Part shown: in pieces, positions 55,064 through 61,913 of the stretch
Layout of the letters: every line of letters begins with the position of its first letter
How positions within the stretch are numbered: the stretch's first letter is position 1
Source of the DNA: Litoribaculum gwangyangense
GTDB taxonomy: Bacteria > Bacteroidota > Bacteroidia > Flavobacteriales > Flavobacteriaceae
Assembly: GCF_039543505.1 (NCBI RefSeq)
Contig: NZ_BAABJW010000001.1
Span: forward strand, 248,001-312,000
Length of the DNA: 64,000 bases
Direction of reading: 5' to 3'
Program-made: the position numbers and the translations under genes
Notes under the pieces: model-generated
Told to the model about the DNA's origin: nothing
What the model saw: the letters and a program-made list of their open reading frames with translations, nothing else
Databases searched by the model: none

Positions 55064-55696
55064 ATGAACACCTCCATTGTTATTGCAGATGATCATCCTT
55101 TAATGTTGCGTGGTTTAACCGATTTTTTAACCTCTAAAGGCTATCACATTGTTGGAAGTGCAACCGATGGGAATAGAGCCTACAACTTGATAGTAAAATT
55201 AAAACCCAAAATTGCGATTCTTGACATAAGAATGCCCCATAAAACAGGTTTGGAAATTGCGGAAGCCTGTAAAAAAAACAACTTACCAACTAAAATTATA
55301 CTTATTACTTTTGATAAAGAGGAAGCGCTTTATGATAAAGCTAAAGAGTTTAATGTTTACGGATATATTTTAAAAGAATTTGCAATTGAAGAAATTGAAA
55401 TCTGTATTGAAAATGTAGTAAACAACAAACCTTATTTTAGTGAAGAAATAGCCCATTATTTAAAAGTTAATAACATAGAGAAAAAACCTGAAACTATAGA
55501 TTTGCTAACAAAATCTGAATTAAAAATAGTAAAGCTCATTTCAGAAAACAAAACTAGTCATGATATAGCGAAAGAGTTATCTATATCGGTTCGAACGGTT
55601 GACAAACACCGTAGCAATATTGTTGCTAAAGTAGGCTTAGATGACAAACCAACCTCACTAACCATATGGGCAGGGTTAAATAAAGCTTATTTATAA
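55064..55696 (+). CDS. Orphan LuxR/NarL-type response regulator
   Basis: 210 residues. The receiver domain (1-120) has acidic pair D9-D10 (IADDHPLML), phospho-acceptor Asp 54 (AILDIRMPHKTG), the switch Thr in IILITFDKEE and Lys in YILKEF. The output is a LuxR helix-turn-helix (about 146-205), LTKSELKIVKLISENKTSHD and ISVRTVDKHRSNIVAKVGL. No histidine kinase gene lies nearby, so its partner is elsewhere. Directly after its stop are two copies of an inverted repeat (55700-55715 and 55843-55858) that are good candidates for its own binding site. Confidence 0.95.
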   Translation: MNTSIVIADDHPLMLRGLTDFLTSKGYHIVGSATDGNRAYNLIVKLKPKIAILDIRMPHKTGLEIAEACKKNNLPTKIILITFDKEEALYDKAKEFNVYGYILKEFAIEEIEICIENVVNNKPYFSEEIAHYLKVNNIEKKPETIDLLTKSELKIVKLISENKTSHDIAKELSISVRTVDKHRSNIVAKVGLDDKPTSLTIWAGLNKAYL

Positions 55697-55699
55697 AAA

Positions 55700-55715
55700 T
55701 ACGTAGAAGTACGTA
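55700..55715 (+). promoter_or_regulatory. Palindrome copy 1 (unit 1), candidate response-regulator operator
   Basis: TACGTAGAAGTACGTA, two palindromic TACGTA half-sites around a 4-bp spacer, flanked by A- and T-runs. Its centre is 31.5 bp upstream of a -7-like TACATTTA (55739-55746). With TTTTTTTT on its 3' side it could also serve as terminator for the response regulator gene, whose stop lies at 55694-55696. Confidence 0.7.
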
Positions 55716-55738
55716 TTTTTTTTATCCGTAACATAAAC

Positions 55739-55746
55739 TACATTTA
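55739..55746 (+). promoter_or_regulatory. -7-like box of unit 1
   Basis: TACATTTA, one mismatch from TAnnTTTG, at the same distance from its palindrome as the corresponding box of unit 2. No -33 TTTG is visible, as expected if the palindrome-bound protein replaces it. Confidence 0.5.
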
Positions 55747-55750
55747 CAGT

Positions 55751-55820
55751 GCTATTAATTAGTTCTTAGGGAGAATTATAGAAAGCTCTAAACCGTAACG
55801 GTTTAGAGCTTTCGCCTTTT
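55751..55820 (+). ncRNA. Candidate small RNA of unit 1, ending in a 14-bp hairpin
   Basis: From shortly after the -7-like box to a perfect hairpin, GAAAGCTCTAAACC (55781-55794) / GGTTTAGAGCTTTC (55800-55813), followed by GCCTTTT. The stretch has no ATG-initiated ORF. A transcript of about 70 nt ending at the hairpin is predicted. The call is inference from structure only. Confidence 0.4.
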
Positions 55821-55842
55821 ATAGAGTTTCTTTCTTTAAAAA

Positions 55843-55858
55843 TACGTAGAAGTACGTA
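55843..55858 (+). promoter_or_regulatory. Palindrome copy 2 (unit 2), candidate response-regulator operator
   Basis: Same 16-bp sequence as at 55700-55715, 143 bp downstream. Its centre lies 31.5 bp from the unit-2 -7-like box at 55882-55889, the same spacing as in unit 1. It is not directly behind any gene, so it is not simply a terminator. Confidence 0.7.
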
Positions 55859-55881
55859 TTTGTTTTCACAATGAACTCTTT

Positions 55882-55889
55882 TACTTTTA
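55882..55889 (+). promoter_or_regulatory. -7-like box of unit 2
   Basis: TACTTTTA, one mismatch from TAnnTTTG. It precedes the 33-codon ORF by about 108 nt and shares the flanking TTTACA and GCTATTA with unit 1. Confidence 0.5.
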
Positions 55890-55930
55890 CAAAGCTATTA
55901 GTCAACTCTTTTTTGAGAGATTTTTTAAAG

Positions 55931-55962
55931 GAAACTCTGTGTCTTTAAAAGCACAGAGTTTC
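55931..55962 (+). other. Hairpin in the 5' leader of the 33-codon ORF
   Basis: GAAACTCTGTG (55931-55941) / CACAGAGTTTC (55952-55962), an 11-bp perfect stem with a 10-nt loop. It corresponds in position to the unit-1 hairpin. No T-run follows, so it may protect the RNA or control translation rather than terminate. Confidence 0.6.
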
Positions 55963-55997
55963 TAATAAAAACCTTTTGAAAAAATTTATTTAACCCC

Positions 55998-56099
55998 ATG
56001 GAAAAAGAAAATAATCTTATCAATAAATATTGTTTAATAGGCTTAGTGGCTTTAATTGTGGTGATTATTTCTATCAATATCATTGTTCTTTTTATTTAG
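55998..56099 (+). CDS. Small membrane protein, 33 residues
   Basis: ATG at 55998, TAG at 56097-56099. Product starts MEKENNLINKY and continues with a single hydrophobic helix of about 22 residues rich in Ile, Val and Leu (CLIGLVALIVVIISINIIVL within it), ending at the C-terminus. Charged N-terminus and no cleavage site suggest an inner-membrane peptide with a cytoplasmic N-terminus. The preceding bases, TTTAACCCC, resemble local leaders. It has its own upstream unit-2 promoter and a terminator 14 nt after the stop. No homology is recognised; it could be a regulator of a membrane kinase or a transport protein. Confidence 0.65.
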   Translation: MEKENNLINKYCLIGLVALIVVIISINIIVLFI

Positions 56100-56112
56100 T
56101 TAGTTATTTTTC

Positions 56113-56151
56113 AAAAAAAAGGTGTTGCATAGATATGTAACACCTTTTTTT
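56113..56151. terminator. Bidirectional terminator between the small membrane protein and sucB
   Basis: GGTGTTGCAT / ATGTAACACC (10 bp, one G-T pair) with loop AGAT, flanked by A-run and T-run on both strands. Serves the small ORF (plus) and sucB (minus, stop at 56176). Confidence 0.85.
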
Positions 56152-56175
56152 ATTTTTGTTTATTGGTTTTATCTC

Positions 56176-57387
56176 TTATAACTCCAAAGCTTTTTTTACA
56201 TCATTATTCATTAATAATTCAACAGGATTTTCCAAAGCTTCTTTTACGGCCACCAAAAAGCCCACACTTTCTTTACCATCAATAATTCTGTGATCATAAG
56301 ATAAAGCTACGTACATAATGGGTCGAATTTCCACTTTACCATTTACGGCAACAGGACGCTCCACTATGTTATGCATCCCTAAAATACCGCTTTGAGGAGG
56401 ATTTATTATAGGCGTTGATAACATACTACCAAATACACCCCCGTTAGAAATGGTGAATGTTCCGCCAGTCATTTCATCTACGGTTATTTGTCCGTCACGT
56501 GCACGAATAGCTAAACGTTTTACTTCACTTTCAACGCCTCTAAAACTTAAGTTTTCTGCATTTCGCATGACTGGAACCATGAGTCCTTTTGGTCCAGAAA
56601 CCGCTATACTGATGTCGCAAAAATCGAATGAAATCATCTCTTGACCATCTATCATAGAGTTAACAGCGGGATACATTTTTAATGCTCTGACCACCGCTAG
56701 AGTGAAGAAACTCATAAAACCTAAACTTACACCATGTTTGGCTTTAAAGTTTTCTTTGTGCTCATTGCGTAAATTGAAAATAGGTGACATATCAACCTCA
56801 TTAAAGGTTGTTAACATGGCTGTCGTATTTTTGGCTTCCACAAGTCGCTCTGCTACTTTACGACGTAACATAGACATTTTACTTCTAGAGGTACTTCTAT
56901 TTCCTCCCGATGGAGTTCCCATTGAAGGTACAGCTTTTACTGCATCCTCTTTGGTGATTCTTCCGTCTTTACCAGTTCCAGAAACCGATTTGGAATCTAT
57001 CCCTTTTTCATCTAAAATCTTTTTTGCCGCAGGACTCGCAGTACCAGTTGCATAAGTTTTAGTTTCTGTAGTTGCAGGTTGTGGTTTTTCTGATTTTGGA
57101 GTTTCTTCTTTTTTCTCTTCTTTTGAAGACGGACTGCCTTCAGGCTTTTTCCCATCAGTGTCAATTAAGCAAACAACAGCTCCTACCTCAACAGCATCTC
57201 CTTCTTCTGCTTTAAGTGTAATAATTCCACTAACTTCAGCAGGCAATTCAAGAGTTGCCTTATCACTATCAACCTCAGCAATAGCTTGGTCTTTTTCCAC
57301 ATAATCGCCATCTTCAACTAGCCATGTTGCTATTTCTACTTCGGTTATAGATTCCCCTGGCGAGGGTACTTTCATTTCTAAAATCAT
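56176..57387 (-). CDS. sucB: 2-oxoglutarate dehydrogenase E2, dihydrolipoyl succinyltransferase
   Basis: 403 residues. Lipoyl domain 1-78 with the modified Lys in EVDSDKATLELPAE; a Lys/Glu/Pro-rich linker; E3-binding domain (about 115-155, ASPAAKKILDEKGID and TGKDGRITKEDA); and the catalytic domain ending with YDHRIIDGKESVGFLVAVKE, whose His and Asp are the acyltransferase residues. Transfers succinyl groups to CoA. It lies 32 nt after sucA; E3 (lpd) is not in the window. Confidence 0.97.
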   Translation of the reverse strand: MILEMKVPSPGESITEVEIATWLVEDGDYVEKDQAIAEVDSDKATLELPAEVSGIITLKAEEGDAVEVGAVVCLIDTDGKKPEGSPSSKEEKKEETPKSEKPQPATTETKTYATGTASPAAKKILDEKGIDSKSVSGTGKDGRITKEDAVKAVPSMGTPSGGNRSTSRSKMSMLRRKVAERLVEAKNTTAMLTTFNEVDMSPIFNLRNEHKENFKAKHGVSLGFMSFFTLAVVRALKMYPAVNSMIDGQEMISFDFCDISIAVSGPKGLMVPVMRNAENLSFRGVESEVKRLAIRARDGQITVDEMTGGTFTISNGGVFGSMLSTPIINPPQSGILGMHNIVERPVAVNGKVEIRPIMYVALSYDHRIIDGKESVGFLVAVKEALENPVELLMNNDVKKALEL

Positions 57388-57419
57388 TGATTTATAATTT
57401 TAATAGTGTTTTTTAATTT

Positions 57420-60164
57420 TTATTCTTCTATATCAAAAACCGCGTTAATAACGCGCTGTTGCCTTCTTTTATCACGTGTACTGGAACCTGGAGCGGGAAC
57501 AGAACTGTAGGGTCTTGATTTCACTTCAAGCTTAACCAAATCAATACGTTGCGCCATGTGCGTCCATGATCCCATGTTTTTTGGTTCCTCTTGTGCCCAG
57601 ATGTATTTTGTAACATTTGGATATCTATCAATAACAGCTTGTATTTTTTGCATATGCAAAGGAAATAATTGTTCTATCCTTACCAAAGCAACTTCTTTAG
57701 TAGCTAATTCTTCCCTTTTTTCTAACAAATCGTAATAGAACTTACCTGTACAGAATACTAATTTTTTTACGTCTTTTGGATTTATATTATCGTCTATAAC
57801 TTCTTGGAACTCACCAGCTGCTAATTCATTTAATGATGATACAGCTTTTGGATGGCGCAATAAACTTTTGGGAGTAAAGACAATTAATGGTTTTCTGAAA
57901 TCACGTTTCATTTGACGCCGAAGTAAATGATAAAAATTCGCAGGCGTTGTACAATCTGCAACCGTCATATTATCCACGCCGCAAAGTTGTAAAAAACGTT
58001 CCATTCTAGCCGATGAATGTTCTGAACCTTGGCCTTCGTAACCATGAGGCAATAAAACAACAATTCCATTTTGGGACTTCCATTTATCTTCAGCTGCTGA
58101 TAAGTATTGATCAAAAATTATTTGGGCACCATTACTAAAATCTCCAAACTGTGCTTCCCAAATGGTTAATGTATTAGGGTTTGCCATGGCATAACCATAG
58201 TCAAAACCTAACACCCCATACTCTGATAAAAAGGAATTGTAAATATCCATTTTACCTTTATTATTAGGATTGGTGTTTAAAAGATTGATGCGTTCTTCGG
58301 AAATTTCATCACGCATTATAGCGTGCCTATGGCTAAAGGTACCGCGTTCAACATCTTGACCTGAAATACGGACATTAAAGCCTTCTTCCATTAAACTTCC
58401 GTAAGCCAAGGTTTCTGCCATCCCCCAGTCTAAAGTATCAGTTTCAAATACCATTTTAGCTCGACCCTCAAGAATTCGTTCTGCTTTTCGTAAAAACTTG
58501 ACGCCTTTTGGAACCGTTGAAACCACTTTAGAAATGTTTTCTAATTTATCTTTTGGATAAGTAGTGTCTTCATTTTCAAGCATTGCTTCTGACCCTTTAC
58601 GTTTGAAATCTGTCCAACGTTCTTGCATAAACTCCCTAACTATTGATGCGTCAGCTTCTTTGGACTTATTGTATTCATTTTCTAAAGTTTCTTTAAAATC
58701 ATCTACAATTTTATCAACATAGGCTTTATCAATAGTGTTTTCAGATATTAACTTTTTAGAATAAATTTCAAACGGATTGGGGTGTTTTGCTATTTCCTTA
58801 TATAGTTTGGGTTGTGTAAAACGAGGTTCATCTCCTTCATTATGACCATATTTTCTGTACCCCAACAAATCAATATAAACATCCTTTTTGTAGCGCATTC
58901 TATATTCCAAAGCTAACTCAACAGCATGAACCACAGCTTCTGCATCATCAGCGTTTACATGTAATACAGGTGAAAGGGTTACTTTTGCAACATCGGTACA
59001 ATAAGTACTTGAACGTGCATCTAAATAGTTTGTAGTAAAACCTATTTGATTGTTAACTACAATATGAATGGTTCCACCTGTTTTATACCCATTTAATTGA
59101 CTCATTTGTGCTACTTCATACGCAATACCTTGACCAGCAATAGCTGCATCACCATGCACTATGATGGGAATGATTTTAGAATTATCTCCACCATAATCAC
59201 TATCGATTTTTGCTCGAGTAATTCCTTGAGCTACAGATGCAACAGTCTCAAGATGCGATGGATTTGGCACCAAATTCATCTTAATATTTTTACCATTTTG
59301 ATAGGTTTTATCTAAGGTTAACCCCAGGTGATATTTAACGTCACCATCAATATTTTCATCTTCAAAATCTTTTCCATCAAACTCACTAAAAAGTTCGCGC
59401 ATGGGCTTTCTAAAAATATTAACCAATGTGCTTAATCGGCCACGATGTGCCATTCCTAAAACACACTCTTTTACACCGTACTTTTCGACGGAATAAAAAA
59501 GCACATTACTTATAGCAGGAATCAAAGACTCCCCTCCTTCTAACGAAAAGCGTTTTTGACCTACATATTTGGTTTGCAAAAAGTTTTCGAAGTTAACAGC
59601 TTGGTTTAATTTTGAAAGTATATATTTTTTAGTGTCGACCGAAAAATTAGGTTGGTTATCATTTTTATTGAGTTGGTTTTGCCACCATTTAATAACCTCA
59701 GGATTGCGCAAATACATATACTCAACCCCAATAGAGTCGCAATAAATGCGCTCTAAATGTTTAACAATTTCGCGTAAGGTTTGCGCTCCAATACCCAAAA
59801 TTTCACCGGCATTGAAAACCGTATCTAAATCGCTTTCTGATAAATCAAAATTGTGCAATTCTAGCGTGGGTGTGTAACTTCTTCTTTCACGAACGGGGTT
59901 TGTTTTAGTAAACAAATGCCCTCGCATTCTATAACCATCAATAAGCCTAACTACATGGAATTCTTTTTGGACATACTCGGGTATTTGTGTTGAAACACCT
60001 TCAACAATTTCACCATTTAAACCATAGTTTTCACTACCAAAATCATAACCTTGAAAAAAGGCTCTCCAACTAGGTTCAACAGTATCCGGATTTTGTAAAT
60101 ATTGGTCGTATAAATCAGCAAAATAAGCTGTATGAGCTGCGTTTAAGAATGAAAATTTATCCAT
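57420..60164 (-). CDS. sucA: 2-oxoglutarate dehydrogenase E1 component
   Basis: 914 residues, the thiamine-diphosphate-dependent decarboxylating subunit. The N-terminal segment AAHTAYFADLYDQYLQNPDT is the E1o tether region; later motifs are GMAHRGRLSTLVNIFRKPM, IVHGDAAIAGQGIAYEVAQM (cofactor region), GYRKYGHNEGDEPRFTQP and PHGYEGQGSEHSSARMERFL. First gene of sucAB. Confidence 0.97.
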   Translation of the reverse strand: MDKFSFLNAAHTAYFADLYDQYLQNPDTVEPSWRAFFQGYDFGSENYGLNGEIVEGVSTQIPEYVQKEFHVVRLIDGYRMRGHLFTKTNPVRERRSYTPTLELHNFDLSESDLDTVFNAGEILGIGAQTLREIVKHLERIYCDSIGVEYMYLRNPEVIKWWQNQLNKNDNQPNFSVDTKKYILSKLNQAVNFENFLQTKYVGQKRFSLEGGESLIPAISNVLFYSVEKYGVKECVLGMAHRGRLSTLVNIFRKPMRELFSEFDGKDFEDENIDGDVKYHLGLTLDKTYQNGKNIKMNLVPNPSHLETVASVAQGITRAKIDSDYGGDNSKIIPIIVHGDAAIAGQGIAYEVAQMSQLNGYKTGGTIHIVVNNQIGFTTNYLDARSSTYCTDVAKVTLSPVLHVNADDAEAVVHAVELALEYRMRYKKDVYIDLLGYRKYGHNEGDEPRFTQPKLYKEIAKHPNPFEIYSKKLISENTIDKAYVDKIVDDFKETLENEYNKSKEADASIVREFMQERWTDFKRKGSEAMLENEDTTYPKDKLENISKVVSTVPKGVKFLRKAERILEGRAKMVFETDTLDWGMAETLAYGSLMEEGFNVRISGQDVERGTFSHRHAIMRDEISEERINLLNTNPNNKGKMDIYNSFLSEYGVLGFDYGYAMANPNTLTIWEAQFGDFSNGAQIIFDQYLSAAEDKWKSQNGIVVLLPHGYEGQGSEHSSARMERFLQLCGVDNMTVADCTTPANFYHLLRRQMKRDFRKPLIVFTPKSLLRHPKAVSSLNELAAGEFQEVIDDNINPKDVKKLVFCTGKFYYDLLEKREELATKEVALVRIEQLFPLHMQKIQAVIDRYPNVTKYIWAQEEPKNMGSWTHMAQRIDLVKLEVKSRPYSSVPAPGSSTRDKRRQQRVINAVFDIEE

Positions 60165-60204
60165 TGTTTCTTATAATCCCGTTTGGGTTAGTCAAAATAT
60201 TCAG

Positions 60205-60212
60205 CAAAAATA
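60205..60212 (-). promoter_or_regulatory. -7 box of sucAB
   Basis: TATTTTTG on the minus strand, exact TAnnTTTG, 41 nt before the sucA ATG at 60164. No -33 at the usual spacing. Confidence 0.45.
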
Positions 60213-60323
60213 CAACTTTTACTAAAATTAGATGTTTCTTTAACTATATTTATAATGGATATTGTTATTTTAATTAAACGATGGCATATCCCTGTTAAAT
60301 TTTTGATTTTACCTTAAATTCCT

Positions 60324-60854
60324 ATGATTTCATTTTTTAATTCTGTAAGAAAAACAATTGTGCTTTTAATAGCATTTTCATGCTATATTCTGTGCTCAAG
60401 AGCACAAAGTGAAAGCAGTAATTTTTGGAACCAAGTAAGATATGGAGGCGGTGTAGGACTCAACTTTGGTGACGGTTTTTTTAGCGCCACGTTGGCACCA
60501 AGTGCTATTTATGAATTTAATAATTATTTTGCTCTTGGCCTCGGTCTTAACGCTACGTTTAATAATCAAAAAAGTGTTTATAAATCGACTATTTTAGGGG
60601 GTAGTTTAATTTCTTTGTTTAATGTTATTCCTGAGTTACAGTTATCAGCTGAATTTGAAGAACTCAACGTGAATAGACGCTATAATGTTAATTTGAATAT
60701 TCCTGATGACAACTATTGGTCGCCTGCGTTGTTTTTGGGCGCTGGTTATAGAAGTGGTAATATTACTTTTGGTGTTAGATACGATGTTTTGTTTGACCGT
60801 GAAAGGAGTATTTATTTGGATCCTTGGGCACCTTTTATGAGATTTTATTTTTAA
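60324..60854 (+). CDS. Small outer-membrane beta-barrel protein
   Basis: 176 residues. Signal peptide with cleavage near CSRAQS, then about eight amphipathic strands (VRYGGGVGLNFGDGFFSATL, YFALGLGLNATFN, SAEFEELNVNRRYNV, ALFLGAGYRSGNITFGVRYD) and a C-terminal aromatic MRFYF, as for outer-membrane barrels of the OmpX or OmpW size. Divergent from sucA and convergent with the Rrf2 gene with one base between stops. No known pathway link to sucA is visible. Confidence 0.8.
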   Translation: MISFFNSVRKTIVLLIAFSCYILCSRAQSESSNFWNQVRYGGGVGLNFGDGFFSATLAPSAIYEFNNYFALGLGLNATFNNQKSVYKSTILGGSLISLFNVIPELQLSAEFEELNVNRRYNVNLNIPDDNYWSPALFLGAGYRSGNITFGVRYDVLFDRERSIYLDPWAPFMRFYF

Positions 60855-60855
60855 C

Positions 60856-61287
60856 TCATAAAGGAAGAAATGATTGCCCTAAATTAATATCGTTAGATAA
60901 ATCTTCTATAGTCTTTTGGTTAAGGTGTTTTAGGATGTTATCTCTGGATATACTAAGAATATTGTGCAAGGGGCAAGGCTTTTCTTCATTACAGGTATCT
61001 AAGCTTAGCATGCATGATTTCAGGGTTTTTTCCCCATCAATGGCGTGAATTATTTTCATTATTGAAACCTTGAAATTTTCATTATTTAAATAAAATCCTC
61101 CTCTAGGTCCTCTAGTAGAGGATATAATCTTTTCCTTAACTAACTTCTGCAATAATTTAGCAATATAAGGCTTGGGTACATTTATAGGATTAGCAATATC
61201 CTTAACCATTACCTTTTTTCCCCTTTTGGAGTTTACGGCTATAAATAAAACGGCTTTAATTGCATATTTTGAAGAGTTTGAAAGCAT
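60856..61287 (-). CDS. Rrf2-family transcriptional regulator with three Cys (NsrR/IscR type)
   Basis: 143 residues: winged helix with SSKYAIKAVLFIAV at the start, KLVKEKIISSTRGPRGGFYL (wing), and a cysteine loop CMLSLDTCNEEKPC (C-x6-C-x5-C) near residues 105-118 that would bind an iron-sulfur cluster, as in NsrR or IscR. Divergently transcribed from the nos cluster, whose promoter holds a perfect dyad (61337-61356), so it is probably a redox or nitric-oxide-sensing controller of that cluster and of itself. Which signal it senses is inference. Confidence 0.9.
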   Translation of the reverse strand: MLSNSSKYAIKAVLFIAVNSKRGKKVMVKDIANPINVPKPYIAKLLQKLVKEKIISSTRGPRGGFYLNNENFKVSIMKIIHAIDGEKTLKSCMLSLDTCNEEKPCPLHNILSISRDNILKHLNQKTIEDLSNDINLGQSFLPL

Positions 61288-61308
61288 TTTTAAGTATTAA
61301 ATTTCAAA

Positions 61309-61316
61309 CAAATATA
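61309..61316 (-). promoter_or_regulatory. -7 box of the Rrf2 regulator gene
   Basis: TATATTTG on the minus strand, exact TAnnTTTG, 21 nt before the ATG at 61287. The dyad at 61337-61356 is centred 30.5 bp upstream of it. Confidence 0.55.
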
Positions 61317-61336
61317 AAAAAGATATTTTTGTCTTA

Positions 61337-61356
61337 AATATGATTTTTATCATATT
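61337..61356. promoter_or_regulatory. Perfect dyad operator between the Rrf2 gene and the nos cluster
   Basis: AATATGAT-TTTT-ATCATATT, a perfect 8-bp inverted repeat. Its core TGAT-N4-ATCA is the Crp/Fnr pattern, while the dyad also resembles Rrf2/NsrR sites. Its centre is 29.5 bp from the nos -7 box and 30.5 bp from the Rrf2 gene's -7 box, so one bound protein could act on both promoters. Confidence 0.7.
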
Positions 61357-61375
61357 ATTTCTACCCACTTCATGA

Positions 61376-61383
61376 TAGATTTG
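61376..61383 (+). promoter_or_regulatory. -7 box of the nos cluster promoter
   Basis: TAGATTTG, exact TAnnTTTG, 19 nt before the ATG at 61403. No -33 TTTG; the dyad just upstream sits where an activator would replace it. Confidence 0.6.
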
Positions 61384-61402
61384 CCCTATAAAATAAATCT
61401 AT

Positions 61403-61906
61403 ATGAGAACAACACTAAAAATTTTATCGTCATTACTATTGCTAATTTTGTTAAGCTGTGGTGGTAAAGAAGACAAAAAGAAAGAAAATTTTTCTTACGA
61501 AAAACCAACTAAAAGTGAAAACAAAGCCAATACAAGCGCAGAAAAAATACCTGCTTCAAAAAAAATTGATTTAAACAATAAGGGTATTGGTCCGATATCT
61601 TCAGTAAACTTAAATACGGAAATTGATCAGGTCATGGCAACACACGGAAGCGAAGTCTTTAAAAAAATGTGTTCTGCTTGCCACAGACCAGATAAAAAAT
61701 TTATTGGTCCTGCTCCTACAGGAATTTTGGAACGTCGTTCTCCAGAATGGATCATGAATATGATTCTTAATCCTGAAGGCATGGTTCAAAATGACCCTTT
61801 AGCTAAAGAATTATTAATAGAATTTAATGGCTCCCCGATGGCAAATCAAAACTTAACTCAAGAGGAAGCTAGGGCAGTATTAGAATATTTTCGAACACTA
61901 AAATAA
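61403..61906 (+). CDS. Cytochrome c lipoprotein of the nitrous-oxide reductase cluster
   Basis: 167 residues. Lipoprotein signal (MRTTLKILSSLLLLILLSC, acylated Cys 19), a long Lys/Asn/Ser-rich tether (about 20-75), then a class I cytochrome c with CSACH near residue 91 and a candidate axial Met in NGSPMANQN. Probably donates electrons in the periplasm to NosZ, encoded two genes on. It is 7 nt upstream of the fasciclin gene. Confidence 0.9.
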   Translation: MRTTLKILSSLLLLILLSCGGKEDKKKENFSYEKPTKSENKANTSAEKIPASKKIDLNNKGIGPISSVNLNTEIDQVMATHGSEVFKKMCSACHRPDKKFIGPAPTGILERRSPEWIMNMILNPEGMVQNDPLAKELLIEFNGSPMANQNLTQEEARAVLEYFRTLK

Positions 61907-61913
61907 ATAAGCA

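Noticed and set aside
55700..55721. Palindrome 1 read only as the response regulator's rho-independent terminator
   Set aside because: The T-run makes a termination role possible, but the identical copy at 55843-55858 is not behind a gene and both keep the same distance to a -7-like box, so a regulatory reading explains more.
60324..60854. Calling the small barrel protein an alpha-ketoglutarate decarboxylase because it is next to sucA
   Set aside because: Sequence shows a signal peptide and outer-membrane strands, no thiamine-enzyme motif.
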